Source: Sophora flavescens (Eukaryota; Streptophyta; Magnoliopsida; Fabales; Fabaceae). Taken from it: a DNA stretch of 64,000 bases. Position numbers and translations under genes: made by a program. This document shows positions 1-9,660 of this stretch, in pieces (positions within the stretch are counted from its first letter, which is position 1; the number at the start of each line of letters is the position of its first letter). The notes beneath the pieces are model-generated. The model saw only the letters and a list, made by a program, of their open reading frames with translations. It was not told where the DNA came from and made no database searches. Location: positions 78,377,607 through 78,441,606 of the forward strand of contig CM061065.1 in the NCBI GenBank assembly GCA_030762895.1. The letters run 5' to 3'.

Positions 1-1030
1 AAAATTTCGGACAGATTTCGGACGGATTGTGTTATTTTTTATATTTCCCTTGATCCGTCTGAAATCCGTCAGAAAATTTCGGACGGATTGTGTTATTTTT
101 TATATTTTCCTTGATCCGAAAAATTTCGGACGGATTTCCGACGGATTTTGTTATTTCCTATATTTTCCATGATTTATCTTACATCCGTCTGAAATCCGTC
201 CGAAAATTTCGGACGGATTGTGTTATTTTTTATATTTTCCTTGATCCGTCTGAAATCCGTCCGAAAATTCGGACGGATTGTGTTATTTTTTATATTTTCC
301 ACGATCCGTCAGAAATCCGTCCGAAATTTCGGACGGATTTCGGACGAAATGTGTTATTTTTTATATTTTCCTTGATCCGTCTGAAATCCGTCCGAAAATT
401 TCGGACGGGTTTCGGACGGATTTTGTTATTTTCTATATTTTCCTTGATTTATCTTACATCCGTCTGAAATCCGTCCGAAAATTTCGGACGGATTGTGTTA
501 TTTTTTATATTTTCCTTGATTTATCTTACATCCGTCCGAAATTTCGGACGGATTGTGGTATTTTTTATATTTTCCATGATCCGTCCGAAATCCGTCCGAA
601 AATTTCGGACGGATTGTGTTATTTTTTATATTTTCCTTGATCCGTCTGAAATCTGTCCGAAAATTTCAGACGGATTGTGATAGTTTCTATATTTTCCTTG
701 ATCCGTCCGAAATCCGTCCGAAAATTTCCGACGGATTGTGTTATTTTTTATATTTTCCTTGTTTATCTTACATCCGTCCGAAAATTTCGGACGAATTTCG
801 GACGGATTGTGTTATTTTTTATATTTTCCTTGATCCGGAAAATTTCGGACGGATTTCCGATGGATTTTGTTATTTCCTATATTTTCCATGATTTATCTTA
901 CATCCGTCTGAAATCCGTCCGAAAATTTCGGACGGATTGTGTTATTTTTTATATTTTCCTTGATCCGTCTGAAATCCGTCCGAAAATTTCGGACGGATTG
1001 TCTTATTTCTTATATTTTCCTTGATTTATC
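1..1030. repeat. CACTA A left subterminal palindromic tandem array
   Basis: About 17 units of roughly 60 bp. Each joins ATCCGTCCGAAA to its reverse complement TTTCGGACGGAT (a near-perfect inverted repeat) and is separated from the next by an AT-rich linker containing TTATTTTTTATATTTTCC. Some units have decayed words. Subterminal repeats of this kind are where CACTA transposase binds; that role is inferred here from position. The open frames through the array are artefacts of unit periodicity. Confidence 0.9.
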
Positions 1031-1179
1031 TTATATTATCCTTGAAAAAATATTAAATAATTTATCTTATAAATATGATTAAAATATTTGATCTTAATAA
1101 ATTTAAAAGTAAACAAGATTTATGAAGTGAATTAAACAAGATTGATATTTCTTACAAGATTTATGAAGTGAATTAAACA

Positions 1180-1890
1180 AGAAGTACAATTGTTTGATCC
1201 TAATGGAGCCCAAATAGACTGGTTTGATCCTAATAGAGCCCAATTTGACTTGTTAGGACCTAATTGGGCCAATTGCCCCGACCGGCCCAATTGAACTTCT
1301 ATGGTCCTAATGAAGCCTAAATGGACTTGTTTGATCCTAATAGAGCCCAAATCGACTTTTTAGGTCATATACGACCTAATTGGGTCAATTTGTACTTCTT
1401 TGATCCTAATGGAGCCTAAATGGACTGGTTTGATCCTAATAGAGCCCAATTTGACTTGTTAGGACCTAATTGGGTCAATTGCCCCGATCGGCCCAATTGA
1501 ACTTCTATGGTCCTAATGAAACCTAAATGGACTTGTTTGATCCTAATAGAGCCCAAATCGACTTTTTAGGTCATATACGACCTAACTGGGCCAATTTGTA
1601 CTTCTTTGATCCTAATGGAACCCAAATGGACTGGTTTGATCCTAATAGAGCCCAATTTGACTTGTTAGGACCTAATTGGGCCAATTGCCCCGATTGGCCA
1701 AATTGAACTTCTATGGTCCTAATGAAACCTAAATGGACTTGTTTGATCCTAATAGAGCCCAAATCGACTTTTTAGGTCATATACGACCTAACTGGGCCAA
1801 TTTGTACTTCTTTGATCCTAATGGAGCCCAAATGGACTGGTTTGATCCTAATAGAGCCCAAATCGACTTGTTAGGACCTAAGCGTAAGCT
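1180..1890. repeat. About 205-bp tandem repeat inside CACTA A
   Basis: The landmark ATCGACTTTTTAGGTCATAT recurs at 1351, 1557 and 1762, a spacing of about 205 bp, giving three and a half copies. Each unit has sub-repeats built on TTTGATCCTAATRGAGCCCAAA. Open frames on the minus strand (1132-1350, 1571-1762) follow the repeat and look non-coding. Element B lacks this array at the matching place. Confidence 0.85.
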
Positions 1891-2386
1891 CCAAACATGA
1901 TTTTCTTTGAAAATAACCTTGTTTGGTAATAAGATTAATTGTTTAGATCAAATTAGAATGCGGTGAGTGTAACACCCTAGTTTTTACACCTATGATTAAT
2001 TATTTTATTTAGATGTTTAAGTTTATTTTGTTATGTGGTTTAGTTTGAGTATTTAAATTACTCTCTTCAAATTATTTTATTGGGTGCGTTAGCACTGACT
2101 TATTTCAGTGAATGCACGCTTATTAGACAATAATTTACGTTATTGTCACTATTATACCGGTACAGAAAAATATTTTAAATAATATGATTAAGAGAAAAAT
2201 ATTTTCATATTCTCATTCTATTTAATTTTAGAGTTGAAAATATTTTGGTTTGACATTAATCGGAGATTAAATTTTGGACTGAGTATTTTCTTAGTTGATC
2301 AGTTCAATTATTAATCTTTACTCTGATTTGAATTTCGAAATCATATCTTTATCACTCTTTATTTTTAGATTCCAAAAAGTAAAAAC

Positions 2387-2965
2387 ATGTTTATTTTAGG
2401 CTTAATATTTTATCACTCATTTGTGTACCTATCACTAAGTGTTAAGTTTAAAACACAAACTCTCCCCTTTTCCTCGTCAGACCCGTCAACATCTCACTTT
2501 CTCTTTTCTTTCTCCGCTGTCTTCTTTTTATCTTTTCTTTCTTTATTTTCTTTTTCTTTCCCTTTCTTTCTCTCTTCTTCTTCCTCCCTCTCAAACTCCA
2601 TTTCTTCTCCTTCCCACTTACTGGACCAGATCGTGCCGCCGCCTGCATCGCTCGGAGTCGCTTGCTGCAGAGGGAGAAGCTTCGACCGCCGCGCGAGGAG
2701 GAGAAGACGCGCTTCTGTTTCGCGTCCGCAGTCGTCCCTGTCTCGCGCGAAACGCGCCTGGTCTCGTGCCACCGCGAGCTCCGTAGAACCGTCGCCTCCT
2801 GGTCATCATTTAGTCGTCCGGCCGTCGCTAGAGGAAGGAGAGGACTGCACATCCCCAGTCCCCTCATCTCACGTCTGGTTCGAAGCTCCGCCGCTCGGAC
2901 CACCTCCAAACGCCGTTCGAACCACCATGGTGGCTATGTTCTCCTTTCCTCTTCATCTTAAGTAA
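2387..2965 (+). other. GC-rich leader or first-exon-like segment of CACTA A
   Basis: A pyrimidine-rich stretch (2460-2610) leads into a GC-rich segment (2630-2940), then ATGGTGGCTATG and a donor-like AAGTAAATC at about 2960, followed by AT-rich intron-like sequence. An open frame covers 192 codons, but the product is low complexity (Ser/Phe/Leu-rich, then Arg-rich) and matches no family I recognise. Element B has the same layout at 30735-31223 with a different sequence, so this is probably a transcribed leader or exon captured by the transposon rather than a real protein gene. Confidence 0.45.
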
Positions 2966-3070
2966 ATCTTTACCCCTATTCTCTTCTAGATTGAAAATCC
3001 CCAAATCTGATTTTGAAACCCTAACCCTAACCCTTTGATTTCAGATTTTAATCTTGAAATTTAAGTTTGT
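2925..3070 (+). repeat. Exon-end/splice-donor cassette, copy 1 (CACTA A)
   Basis: An ATG-containing exon end with a pyrimidine-rich stretch (TTCTCCTTTCCTCTTCATC), a GTAA donor, then intron sequence including TCTAGATTGAAAATCCCC and GATTTTGAAACCCTAACCC. Related cassettes occur at 3580-3700, 31180-31300 and 32875-32985, each just upstream of captured or exon-like sequence. Confidence 0.75.
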
Positions 3071-3434
3071 TTTATGAAATTAGGACTGTGAAACCCTAAC
3101 CCTAACCCTAGGTTTTGATTTTTAGTTCTCAAATTCTGAAATTAATTAGTGTTTTCTGAAATTGGGAGCATGATTAAGTGTCTCCCTACATCAATTTTGT
3201 CAATCTCTTGTTAAACCGATTTTTCTCAATTTTCATCTTGAGCCTAAAAATCTCAAATCTGTTTTGATTTTAAATGAATGAAGTTTTTGAGAAATTAAAT
3301 ATATTATTGAATTATATTTATATTGTGATTGTTGAGAAATTAATTTAGTATTTTGTCTGGTTGTTTCAATGCTTGGATCGTCTCTCTGGGATGTTTTTCA
3401 TGTTCTTGCTTGCTTTGGAGAAGTATGAATTCCT

Positions 3435-3700
3435 TCTTGGGAACTCATTGGAGCTGATTGCATGGCTGGACTGAGCCGAACGACAGCCATTGTGAAAATT
3501 TCTAACGTTAAATGCACGCTTAAGGAACTAATAATTGAGGTTTTAAACTCAATGTCACAAAGGGGACCAGCGGGATGTCTCAATAGCCACCACCGTCTCA
3601 TCCTTGTCATCTTGGGTAAGTATTCTACCCTTAATCTCTTCTAGTTCAAAACCTCAAATCTGATTTTGAAACCCTAACCCTTTGATTTCAGATTTTAATC
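3435..3700 (+). other. Exon-like fragment plus splice-donor cassette, copy 2 (CACTA A)
   Basis: An open frame from an ATG at 3462 runs 60 codons through a GGTAAG donor at 3614. The intron side repeats the CTCTTCTAG...GATTTTGAAACCCTAACCC cassette and the following TTTCAGATTTTAATCTT sequence of copy 1. I do not recognise the peptide. It is most likely a second captured or duplicated leader exon; the coding sense is unproven. Confidence 0.4.
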
Positions 3701-4022
3701 TTAAAATTAAATCTTGTTTTATGAAATTGGGACTGTGAATTAGTGTTTCCCTTTTTAACAGAGGCGGCAAGTCTTGGAGATTGTTGTCTGGTATGTGTTT
3801 CTCTGTTATGTGCAGTAGGGGTTGTCTTCATTTTATGTGGTGTTGATCTTTTTCTACAGCCGATTTGCTCACCTCCTGGGAGATAAATCAACCGGTCTAG
3901 GAGCCTCCTGGCTCTCTAGCAGTTCTCTTTTATTTATTTTGCATTCACAAACCTTTCAATTGTTTATCCTTTCTGTGGCTGTTGTTCTGAATTAGTGATT
4001 TTCTCAATGTTTATCCTTTCAG

Positions 4023-4109
4023 ATTGGTTTGGATGGAATTTGTATGTTAGATCCAAATACTAGTCGAACATTGAGAATATATCCTCTTGAGAACATAACA
4101 AGATGTGAA
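4023..4109 (+). pseudogene. Captured exon of a FREE1/FYVE-like gene (exon a)
   Basis: After an acceptor (TTTCAG, to 4022) come 29 open codons with peptide landmarks LDGICMLDPN and RIYPLENITRC, ending at a GTAAGT donor at 4110. I recognise this as the region upstream of the FYVE zinc finger in plant FREE1-type proteins, ESCRT-associated factors of endosomal sorting. That recognition is from memory, without a search. Only this exon and the next are present: the FYVE domain and both gene ends are missing, so it cannot encode the protein. The intact splice sites are typical of transduplication into a CACTA element. Confidence 0.6.
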
Positions 4110-4208
4110 GTAAGTTTGTTAGCTTCCTTATTGACATTTTGACTATTTCTTCAAAATTAATTTTTGTAACTAGTCTCAATATAATATGTTTCTAATTTAA
4201 TTATGCAG

Positions 4209-4340
4209 AAATTCGATTCATCTACCTTTGCATTCTGGTCAAGGAGCTCGGTGGATATGGAGCCAGGACGAATCAGATTGCAATCCAATAGTTACACTAC
4301 TAACACACTTTTGGATACTGTGACTGCTGCTACTATACAG
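4209..4340 (+). pseudogene. Captured exon of a FREE1/FYVE-like gene (exon b)
   Basis: The exon starts after TTATGCAG and runs 44 codons in a frame continuous with exon a, ending CAG before a GTATTT donor. Landmarks are FAFWSRSSVD and SNSYTTNTLLDTVTAAT. Intron position and phase (0) agree on both sides, so a genomic rather than cDNA copy was captured. No frameshift or stop lies within the two exons, suggesting capture is not very old or that the frame is still transcribed. Confidence 0.6.
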
Positions 4341-5337
4341 GTATTTTGAGAATTTCATCCTCCTTTTGTGGAAGTAGTTTTTACTGATGAATTAGATTAT
4401 AAGAATGTAAATTTTATAAATATCTGCTGGGAGATGCTAGGTGTACTTTATGTTATTGGGGGACATGATTTAGTTTTAGTTGCTTGCCTTGTATGAGTTG
4501 CAATGTGTAGTGTACATTCAAGGCCATGTTTTTACTCACGATATGTTTTGTACTATTTGAAGATTCATTATCATTGGATAATGTTTGTTATATTCAGTGC
4601 AACTTACCAGTTTCAACCTTTTCTCTCTTATTCACCGAATCTTCTGTTCTTTAATCTTTATCAAATTTAAAGATTCCAATATTGATTGTTTGTGTGTCGT
4701 TTGTTTTGTGTGTGTGTAGTGGAAATAATGTTGGTTCTTTTGGCTATCCTAATACTCTTGTGCATTGCAGATTTTTTGTTTAGCCTCAACATTTGACTAT
4801 CCTTTGAACTAAAGTGTAGTGTATGCTTAGGCCTAGGAATTATGAACGGACGTGAGTTAGATAAAGATTCAAACAATTTGAGGGTTTGCTAGCAATAAAG
4901 ATCCAAACAATTTGAGGGTTTGCTGGAAAAATCTCTTGATAATTTTTATTATTTGTACTTTCTGCTAGTCGCATCAATTTAAATGCCAATAATTAATAAA
5001 TAGCCTTCTAATTATGCTTTTTGGTCATTAACAATCTTGGCGAGATAAAATGTCCTAAGCATTTAGCACTTTTTAATTGATAAACAATTAGATTGCACTT
5101 TCCAACTATTGGAAGTACCATCGATCTTACTGATCTCGTAGCATGTATATTTGCTCGAGGCGGCTATACTAAACAAAGATAGATCACATGGGCTTCTTTC
5201 TCGGCTCGATTCTTTTGGGGTTCTAGAGTACAGATTGAACACATGTGTGCACTTATTTCTGTTTGTTAATTAATTGACTTGCTTGGTTGATGGAAAGGTT
5301 CATTCTTTTACTGAATTGTTGGATATAAATCTTTCAG

Positions 5338-5502
5338 GTGTATCGTGGGGGCATCTCCATTGATGCAGGTCATTCTACTTCTAAAGGAAAAATGTCAGCA
5401 AATTTGGAGAGGCTGGATTCTCAGATTCCTCAACTTTTTGGTTCATTACATGACCTTCACAGTTCACAGTGGCTTGATCTTCTGATAGTTTTTAAGTCAT
5501 GA
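5338..5502 (+). pseudogene. Unidentified exon-like fragment near CACTA A right end
   Basis: After an acceptor (CTTTCAG) there are 54 open codons beginning VYRGGISIDAGH and ending in TGA. The phase continues from the exon ending at 4340, so it could be spliced as a terminal exon. I do not recognise it. It may be a further exon of the same captured gene, a different gene, or the element's own 3' exon. Confidence 0.35.
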
Positions 5503-5684
5503 CTTTTGGATTGCATGCAGCAATTGGTATTTGATTTTTAGAAGTTGTATGGTACCAAGGCTGTATTTTGTAACAATAGTCAAATTCATGATTTTGTGAT
5601 TGAATGTGAAAATGCAAATGTTAGTTATCGGTGCCATATAATTCGCATAGATAGTGAAACTGTAATGTAAGTGAAGTGATATGT

Positions 5685-5855
5685 CACGGCCGTGATAAGC
5701 ATCATGGCCTGGCTGTGATAGCTTCTGCCTTGAATGTTGTTTCACCAAATGGTCTGTCACGGCCGTGATGGGTATCATTGCCTGGCCGTGACAGATTCTT
5801 CTTAGAAGGGGTCTGGCTCAGTTGACATGTCACGGCCGTGACAGATTCTGACATT
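5685..5855 (-). repeat. Antisense fragment of an Athila-type U3 palindrome array inside CACTA A
   Basis: Contains TCACGGCCGTGA words and, read on the minus strand, the order of spacers found in the Athila-B LTR at 47640-47810 (CTGAGCCAGACCC, AATCTGTCACGGCC, GACAGACCA). An LTR piece was therefore incorporated in reverse, directly next to the CACTA subterminal repeats. Confidence 0.75.
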
Positions 5856-5869
5856 TGATTCTTCCGTGG

Positions 5870-6390
5870 GAAATCCGTACGAAATCCGTCCGAAAACAAA
5901 AATAATCCGTCCTAAATCCGTCCGAAAAATAACCTACAAAATCACAGCATCAATCCCAAATCCGTCCGAAAAATAACCAACAAAATCACAGCATCCGTCC
6001 CAAATCCGTCCGAAAACAAAAATAAATCCGTCCGAAATCCGTCCGAAAAATAACCAACAAAATCACAGCATCCGTCCGAAAACAAAAATAAATCCATCCG
6101 AAATCCGTCCGAAAAATAACCAACAAAATCACAGCATCCGTCCCAAATCCATCCGAAATCCGTCCGAAAATAACCAAAATCCGGATTTCCACGTTGTCCA
6201 TATTCCGTCCGAAATCCGTCCGTAAATATTTTCGGACAGAATTTGGGACGGATTTTATAATTTCCCACGGGGCTTTTTCGGACGGGTGCCATTCCGTCCG
6301 AAATCCGTCCGAAATTAATTATCCGTCCGAAATTTGTCCAATTTCCGTCCGAAATCCGTCCGAAAATCCGTCCGAAAAATATGGATTTCT
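5870..6390. repeat. CACTA A right subterminal array
   Basis: Repeated AAATCCGTCCGAAAA words, joined by linkers such as ATAACCAACAAAATCACAGC, in the orientation opposite to the left array. Continues to the terminal inverted repeat. Confidence 0.9.
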
Positions 6391-6400
6391 AGTAGTGTTA

Positions 6401-7487
6401 GAACATAGAGCTGACTTATTTTCTATACTACTTGTTGTGATTGTGTATACTTGCACAAGCTTAAAGACAAATGTTTTTAAGGCAACAGTAACGATGTTTA
6501 CCCCACGTTGTTGTACCTTGGTAGCCAAGTGGCCAAGGGGGCCTTGATGCTTAATGGTCAAGGTGTTGTTAATGTTGAACCTTGGTAGCCAAGTGGCCAT
6601 GGTGGCCTCGATGCCAAGTGGTCGAGATGTTGATGGTGTTAAAACTACGGTAGCCTAGTGGCCAAAGTGGAGGTGGTGTGTGTTGATTGTGTGTTGTTGT
6701 TCCTCACACATTCATGCATCGGAGATGTTAGTAGGGGATGTTCAACACAGGGGAGGTCGTCCGTGAGTAAGGCGATCTGACCGTCCGTGGGGATTCAAGT
6801 GAATCATGTACAACCGTGATGGCGCATCCGAGAGTAAGGTGAGTTGACTATCCAAAGGATTCACCCATGTTGGGGGACTTCCGACGTTGGTGCTTAATGG
6901 CCAATGTGGATATGTAACACCCTGTGGTCGACTGGATCCAAGTGCATAAACAGAGTAGTAGAGTAGCGCTGCATCACATAGCATACTTATTTGAAATGAT
7001 ATGAATGATGTTGACATGTTAATATGTTATGGTGCTTGATATGATATATGTTATATGATGCATACTCATCTTACTAACTTCTTTGATGCCGTTATGTTTA
7101 TATACATGTTTCTTACTCCCCATCTTTATGTTGTTGTTTGCATGTACCTTATCTTTATACAGAGGATGGTGAGTAGCCAGTTGAGGATTGACTCGGAAGA
7201 ACCACTTACTCGTAGTTAGAGTTTACTTCTAGTTTTAGTTTGCTTATCCGTGATGTTTCCGGATTGTTAGTTACCAGCTATGTAATGTGACATCGGGGTT
7301 GGGTTTTATTTTAGTTATGTTTTTCTGATATGTTTTTTTTTCGCATTATGACGTTTTGTATACAATGTGGTATCTTCTACCCGTTGGCTTTCATTTTTAA
7401 ATAAATGATATACATGTGTTTGTTCTTTTCAAATATTTTCTTCTCTGCTTATGCTTTATAAATACATGCGGGGTAGAGGCTATCACA
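6401..7487 (+). mobile_element. Gypsy1 5' LTR, 3' portion
   Basis: AT-rich sequence ending GGGGTAGAGGCTATCACA at 7487, five bases before a methionine-tRNA-type primer-binding site. It begins immediately after CACTA A, so the upstream LTR part lies beyond that insertion, outside the window. At 6515-6665 it holds an imperfect repeat of CCTTGGTAGCCAAGTGGCCA. It does not overlap the part of the LTR preserved at 12517-13200, which explains the lack of similarity between them. Open frames here (6194-7017) look spurious. Confidence 0.65.
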
Positions 7488-7492
7488 TTTAG

Positions 7493-7504
7493 TGGTATCA
7501 GAGC
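7493..7504 (+). other. Gypsy1 primer-binding site
   Basis: TGGTATCAGAGC, complementary to the 3' end of initiator methionine tRNA, the standard primer of Tekay-type Ty3-gypsy and many copia elements. Confidence 0.85.
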
Positions 7505-7673
7505 AGGTCTGTCCTATTAGGCCGTGGTATGAGTCTGTTATGAGTCTTGTGTGTGTTCTTGATTTTATTATCTATAAATTTCTATAGATAATGATGCTTA
7601 GTGTCAAGAACCTTTAGTTCTTCTTGCTTGGTTCTCTGTATTTAATAGTTGCTCTAGACAAGTGCAAGAACCA

Positions 7674-9340
7674 ATGGCAGGAAGAGGTGGGAACGATCAT
7701 GCTATCACTGATACGTTGGCACTGCTTGCTAATGCTATAAGATGGAACCAAAATAACAACAATGGAGGGCTAACATAATTTCAGGTAGGGGTGAGCATGG
7801 GACGGGTTAGGACGGGTTTTGCTTGTCCCTTACCCGATCCCTAAACATTGATAGGGATAAATCTTTAAACTCAAACCCATCCCTGGACTCGAAGGGACCC
7901 GATCATATGTGGGTTGGTTTAAGACCAGGTCTAAATGGGAAGAGACTGGGTTGATCCGAAGTTAAATAAATTCTTTGCAAACTAAATTTCTGTGAGTGAG
8001 AAAATTTTTCATTTTTGGACAAGCCAAAATATTGGCAAAAGATGCTACCTAAAAGTCACCAATTGATCTCGTGACACCAAATAGATCCAAAATTGGATAT
8101 CACAAAATATCAACAAATAGATCCTTTTACTGGATGTTTCCTTGATGCTCGTGTTACCAAAGTCACACTGTTAAGAATATGATACTTTCATCAAATATGA
8201 TTCTTTCAATATTACAAAAGCCACAAAATATATCAAACATGAAACGTAAGCTAGGGAAGGATAAAATTAAAGTAGATTTTCATTATATGGTACGGGTTGG
8301 GTAACCCAAAGTTCAATCCAGACCCGTCCCTGGCCCAACACCAGGTCACTAAATGGGATGCGAGTTCGTCATTTCTCTTTTGTGGGTTAGGGTTAGACCC
8401 GGTCAGAACACTACTGGGTTGGGACGGGTTTTAGGGTCGAGCTAGGTTTTGCACACCCCTAATTTCAGGGTGTGGATAAGTTCCAATGGAATAATCCAAC
8501 TTCCTTCAACGGAGCATATGACCCTGAAGGTGCTCTTTTTTGGATGCGGGAGACTGAGAAGATCTTCCGGGCTATGGGATGCAACGAAATTCAGAAAGTC
8601 ATCTTTGGGACTTTCATGTTGAAGGAGGAAGCTAAACACTGGTAGGAGAATTATCGTTAGTGTATGGAAGCTGAGGGTACAGTGGTTACTTGGAACGTCT
8701 TCAAGGAAAGATTCTTGGAGAAGTACTTTCCAGATGACATCCGCGACAAGAAGGAGATGGAGTTCTTGGCTTTGAAACAGGGAACCGTGTCCGTGGGAAA
8801 GTATGCTGCTAAGTTTGAGGAGCTGGCTCGTTATTACACGCTGTATCAGTATGTAAATGACGACCGCTCCAAGTGCATGAAGTTCGAGGATGGTCTTCAT
8901 CCAGAGATCAAGCAACCCATCAGTTATCAGGAGATCCGCGTATTTCCAGTCTTGGTGAACAAGTGTAGGATCTTCGAGGATGCCTAAAAGTCCAGAGTGT
9001 CCAACTACAAGAGTTCAGATGCTCAGGGAAATAGGAAGAATGATCACAAGGACAAAGGAAAGTAGTGGCTAGCTCTATTCGACCTAGACTTCAAGCATGG
9101 TGGCAATAAGCCACAATCATCTTCAAGCAGGTTGAGGAGTTGGGATTCTTCTGCTCCTAGGCCCATCCAATGCAGCAAGTGTGGACAGGATCATTTCACC
9201 GCTCAGTGTAAGGAGACAGACGTCACTGCTTCAAGTGTGGCAAGTCTGACCACAACAGTCGCGAGTGTGAAGGAGCAAAGTCAGAACCGTAGAGTACTAG
9301 AAAAAATCAGAAACCCCAAACTAATCGACTGAAGACCAGC
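7674..9340 (+). pseudogene. Gypsy1 gag pseudogene, interrupted by a hAT-like element
   Basis: Starts at ATG 7674 (MAGRGGND), is split at 7785/8470 by a 676-bp element, then resumes (KFQWNNPTSFNG). The retrotransposon gag core is at about 8530-8980 (landmarks FLEKYFPDDIRDKKEMEFL and KYAAKFEELARYY). A CCHC knuckle (CSKCGQDHFTAQC) lies near 9170; a second knuckle is visible only in another frame near 9225. Stops at about 7774, 8643, 8658 and 8985 plus the frameshift make it non-functional. Gag would form the virus-like particle in the cytoplasm. Confidence 0.85.
7786..8461. mobile_element. hAT-like non-autonomous DNA element in Gypsy1 gag
   Basis: Ends are TAGGGGTG and CACCCCTA (extended TAGGGGTGAGCA / TGCACACCCCTA). 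The target duplication is a perfect 8 bp, ATTTCAGG, at 7778-7785 and 8462-8469, diagnostic of the hAT superfamily. The 676-bp body has no transposase and repeats GGGACGGGTT-type words near both ends. Confidence 0.92.
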
Positions 9341-9384
9341 GGGTGGGTCTTTACTCTTATTGGAGCTGAGGCCTCCGAGTCCGA

Positions 9385-9660
9385 GGACTTGATCCAAGGT
9401 ATGTGCCTCATTAATGGAACTTCCTTAGTTGTATTGTTTGATTCGAGTGCGACTCACTCGTTTATATCACATGAATATGTTAAGAGTCTTAAATAGCTTG
9501 TGACCTTTCTTGAGTGTGATTTAATTGTTGTCACACCCACAAATAAACATGTTCATACTTCACACACATGCAAGAGTATTCTTATTACCATAGATGGTAG
9601 AAATTTTACTGTTGATCTTGTATGACTACCTTTAAAAGAACTTGATGTTATTCTTGGCAT
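9385..9660 (+). pseudogene. Gypsy1 protease remnant
   Basis: Around 9400-9480 the frame reads LFDSSATHSFIS, the retropepsin active-site region; the usual D-S-G triad here is D-S-S, so the glycine is lost. An in-frame stop follows near 9493. The segment joins the RT frame at about 9650 (LGMDWL). It would process the Gag-Pol polyprotein if intact. Confidence 0.75.

Larger units (their letters stand above)
1..6397. mobile_element. CACTA element A, non-autonomous, left end outside window
   Basis: The right terminus reads TTTCTAGTAGTG (ending 6397), the reverse complement of the CACTA-type end CACTACTAGAAA, followed by TTA, the likely 3-bp target duplication. The left terminus lies before position 1. 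Subterminal arrays of the TTTCGGACGGAT word lie at 1-1030 and, in inverse orientation, at 5870-6390, as expected of En/Spm-type elements. The backbone at 1040-1130 and 1965-2040 matches element B (29575-29660 and 30165-30230). No TnpA or TnpD transposase is visible, so it would depend on enzymes from elsewhere. It carries exon-like host fragments at 4023-4340. It probably lies in the 5' LTR of Gypsy1, because LTR sequence resumes right after 6397. Confidence 0.85.

Noticed and set aside
1..1024. Several overlapping frames of 61-125 codons near the left edge
   Set aside because: Periodic repeat translation of the CACTA subterminal array.
2387..2965. 192-codon frame as a host protein gene
   Set aside because: Low-complexity product with overlapping open frames on both strands, no known domain, and a location within a CACTA element.
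3010..3115. AACCCTAACCCTAACCCT runs resembling telomere repeats
   Set aside because: Only two to three units, within intron-like sequence of the splice-donor cassette. Plant telomeres have longer arrays of CCCTAAA. More likely telo-box-like motifs common near plant first exons.
1..6397. A transposase gene in CACTA A or B
   Set aside because: I read both elements for TnpA/TnpD-like frames and found none; only exon fragments and repeats are present.
6742..7017. 91-codon minus-strand frame in the Gypsy1 LTR
   Set aside because: No family resemblance, antisense to LTR sequence, and no start context or neighbours to support it.
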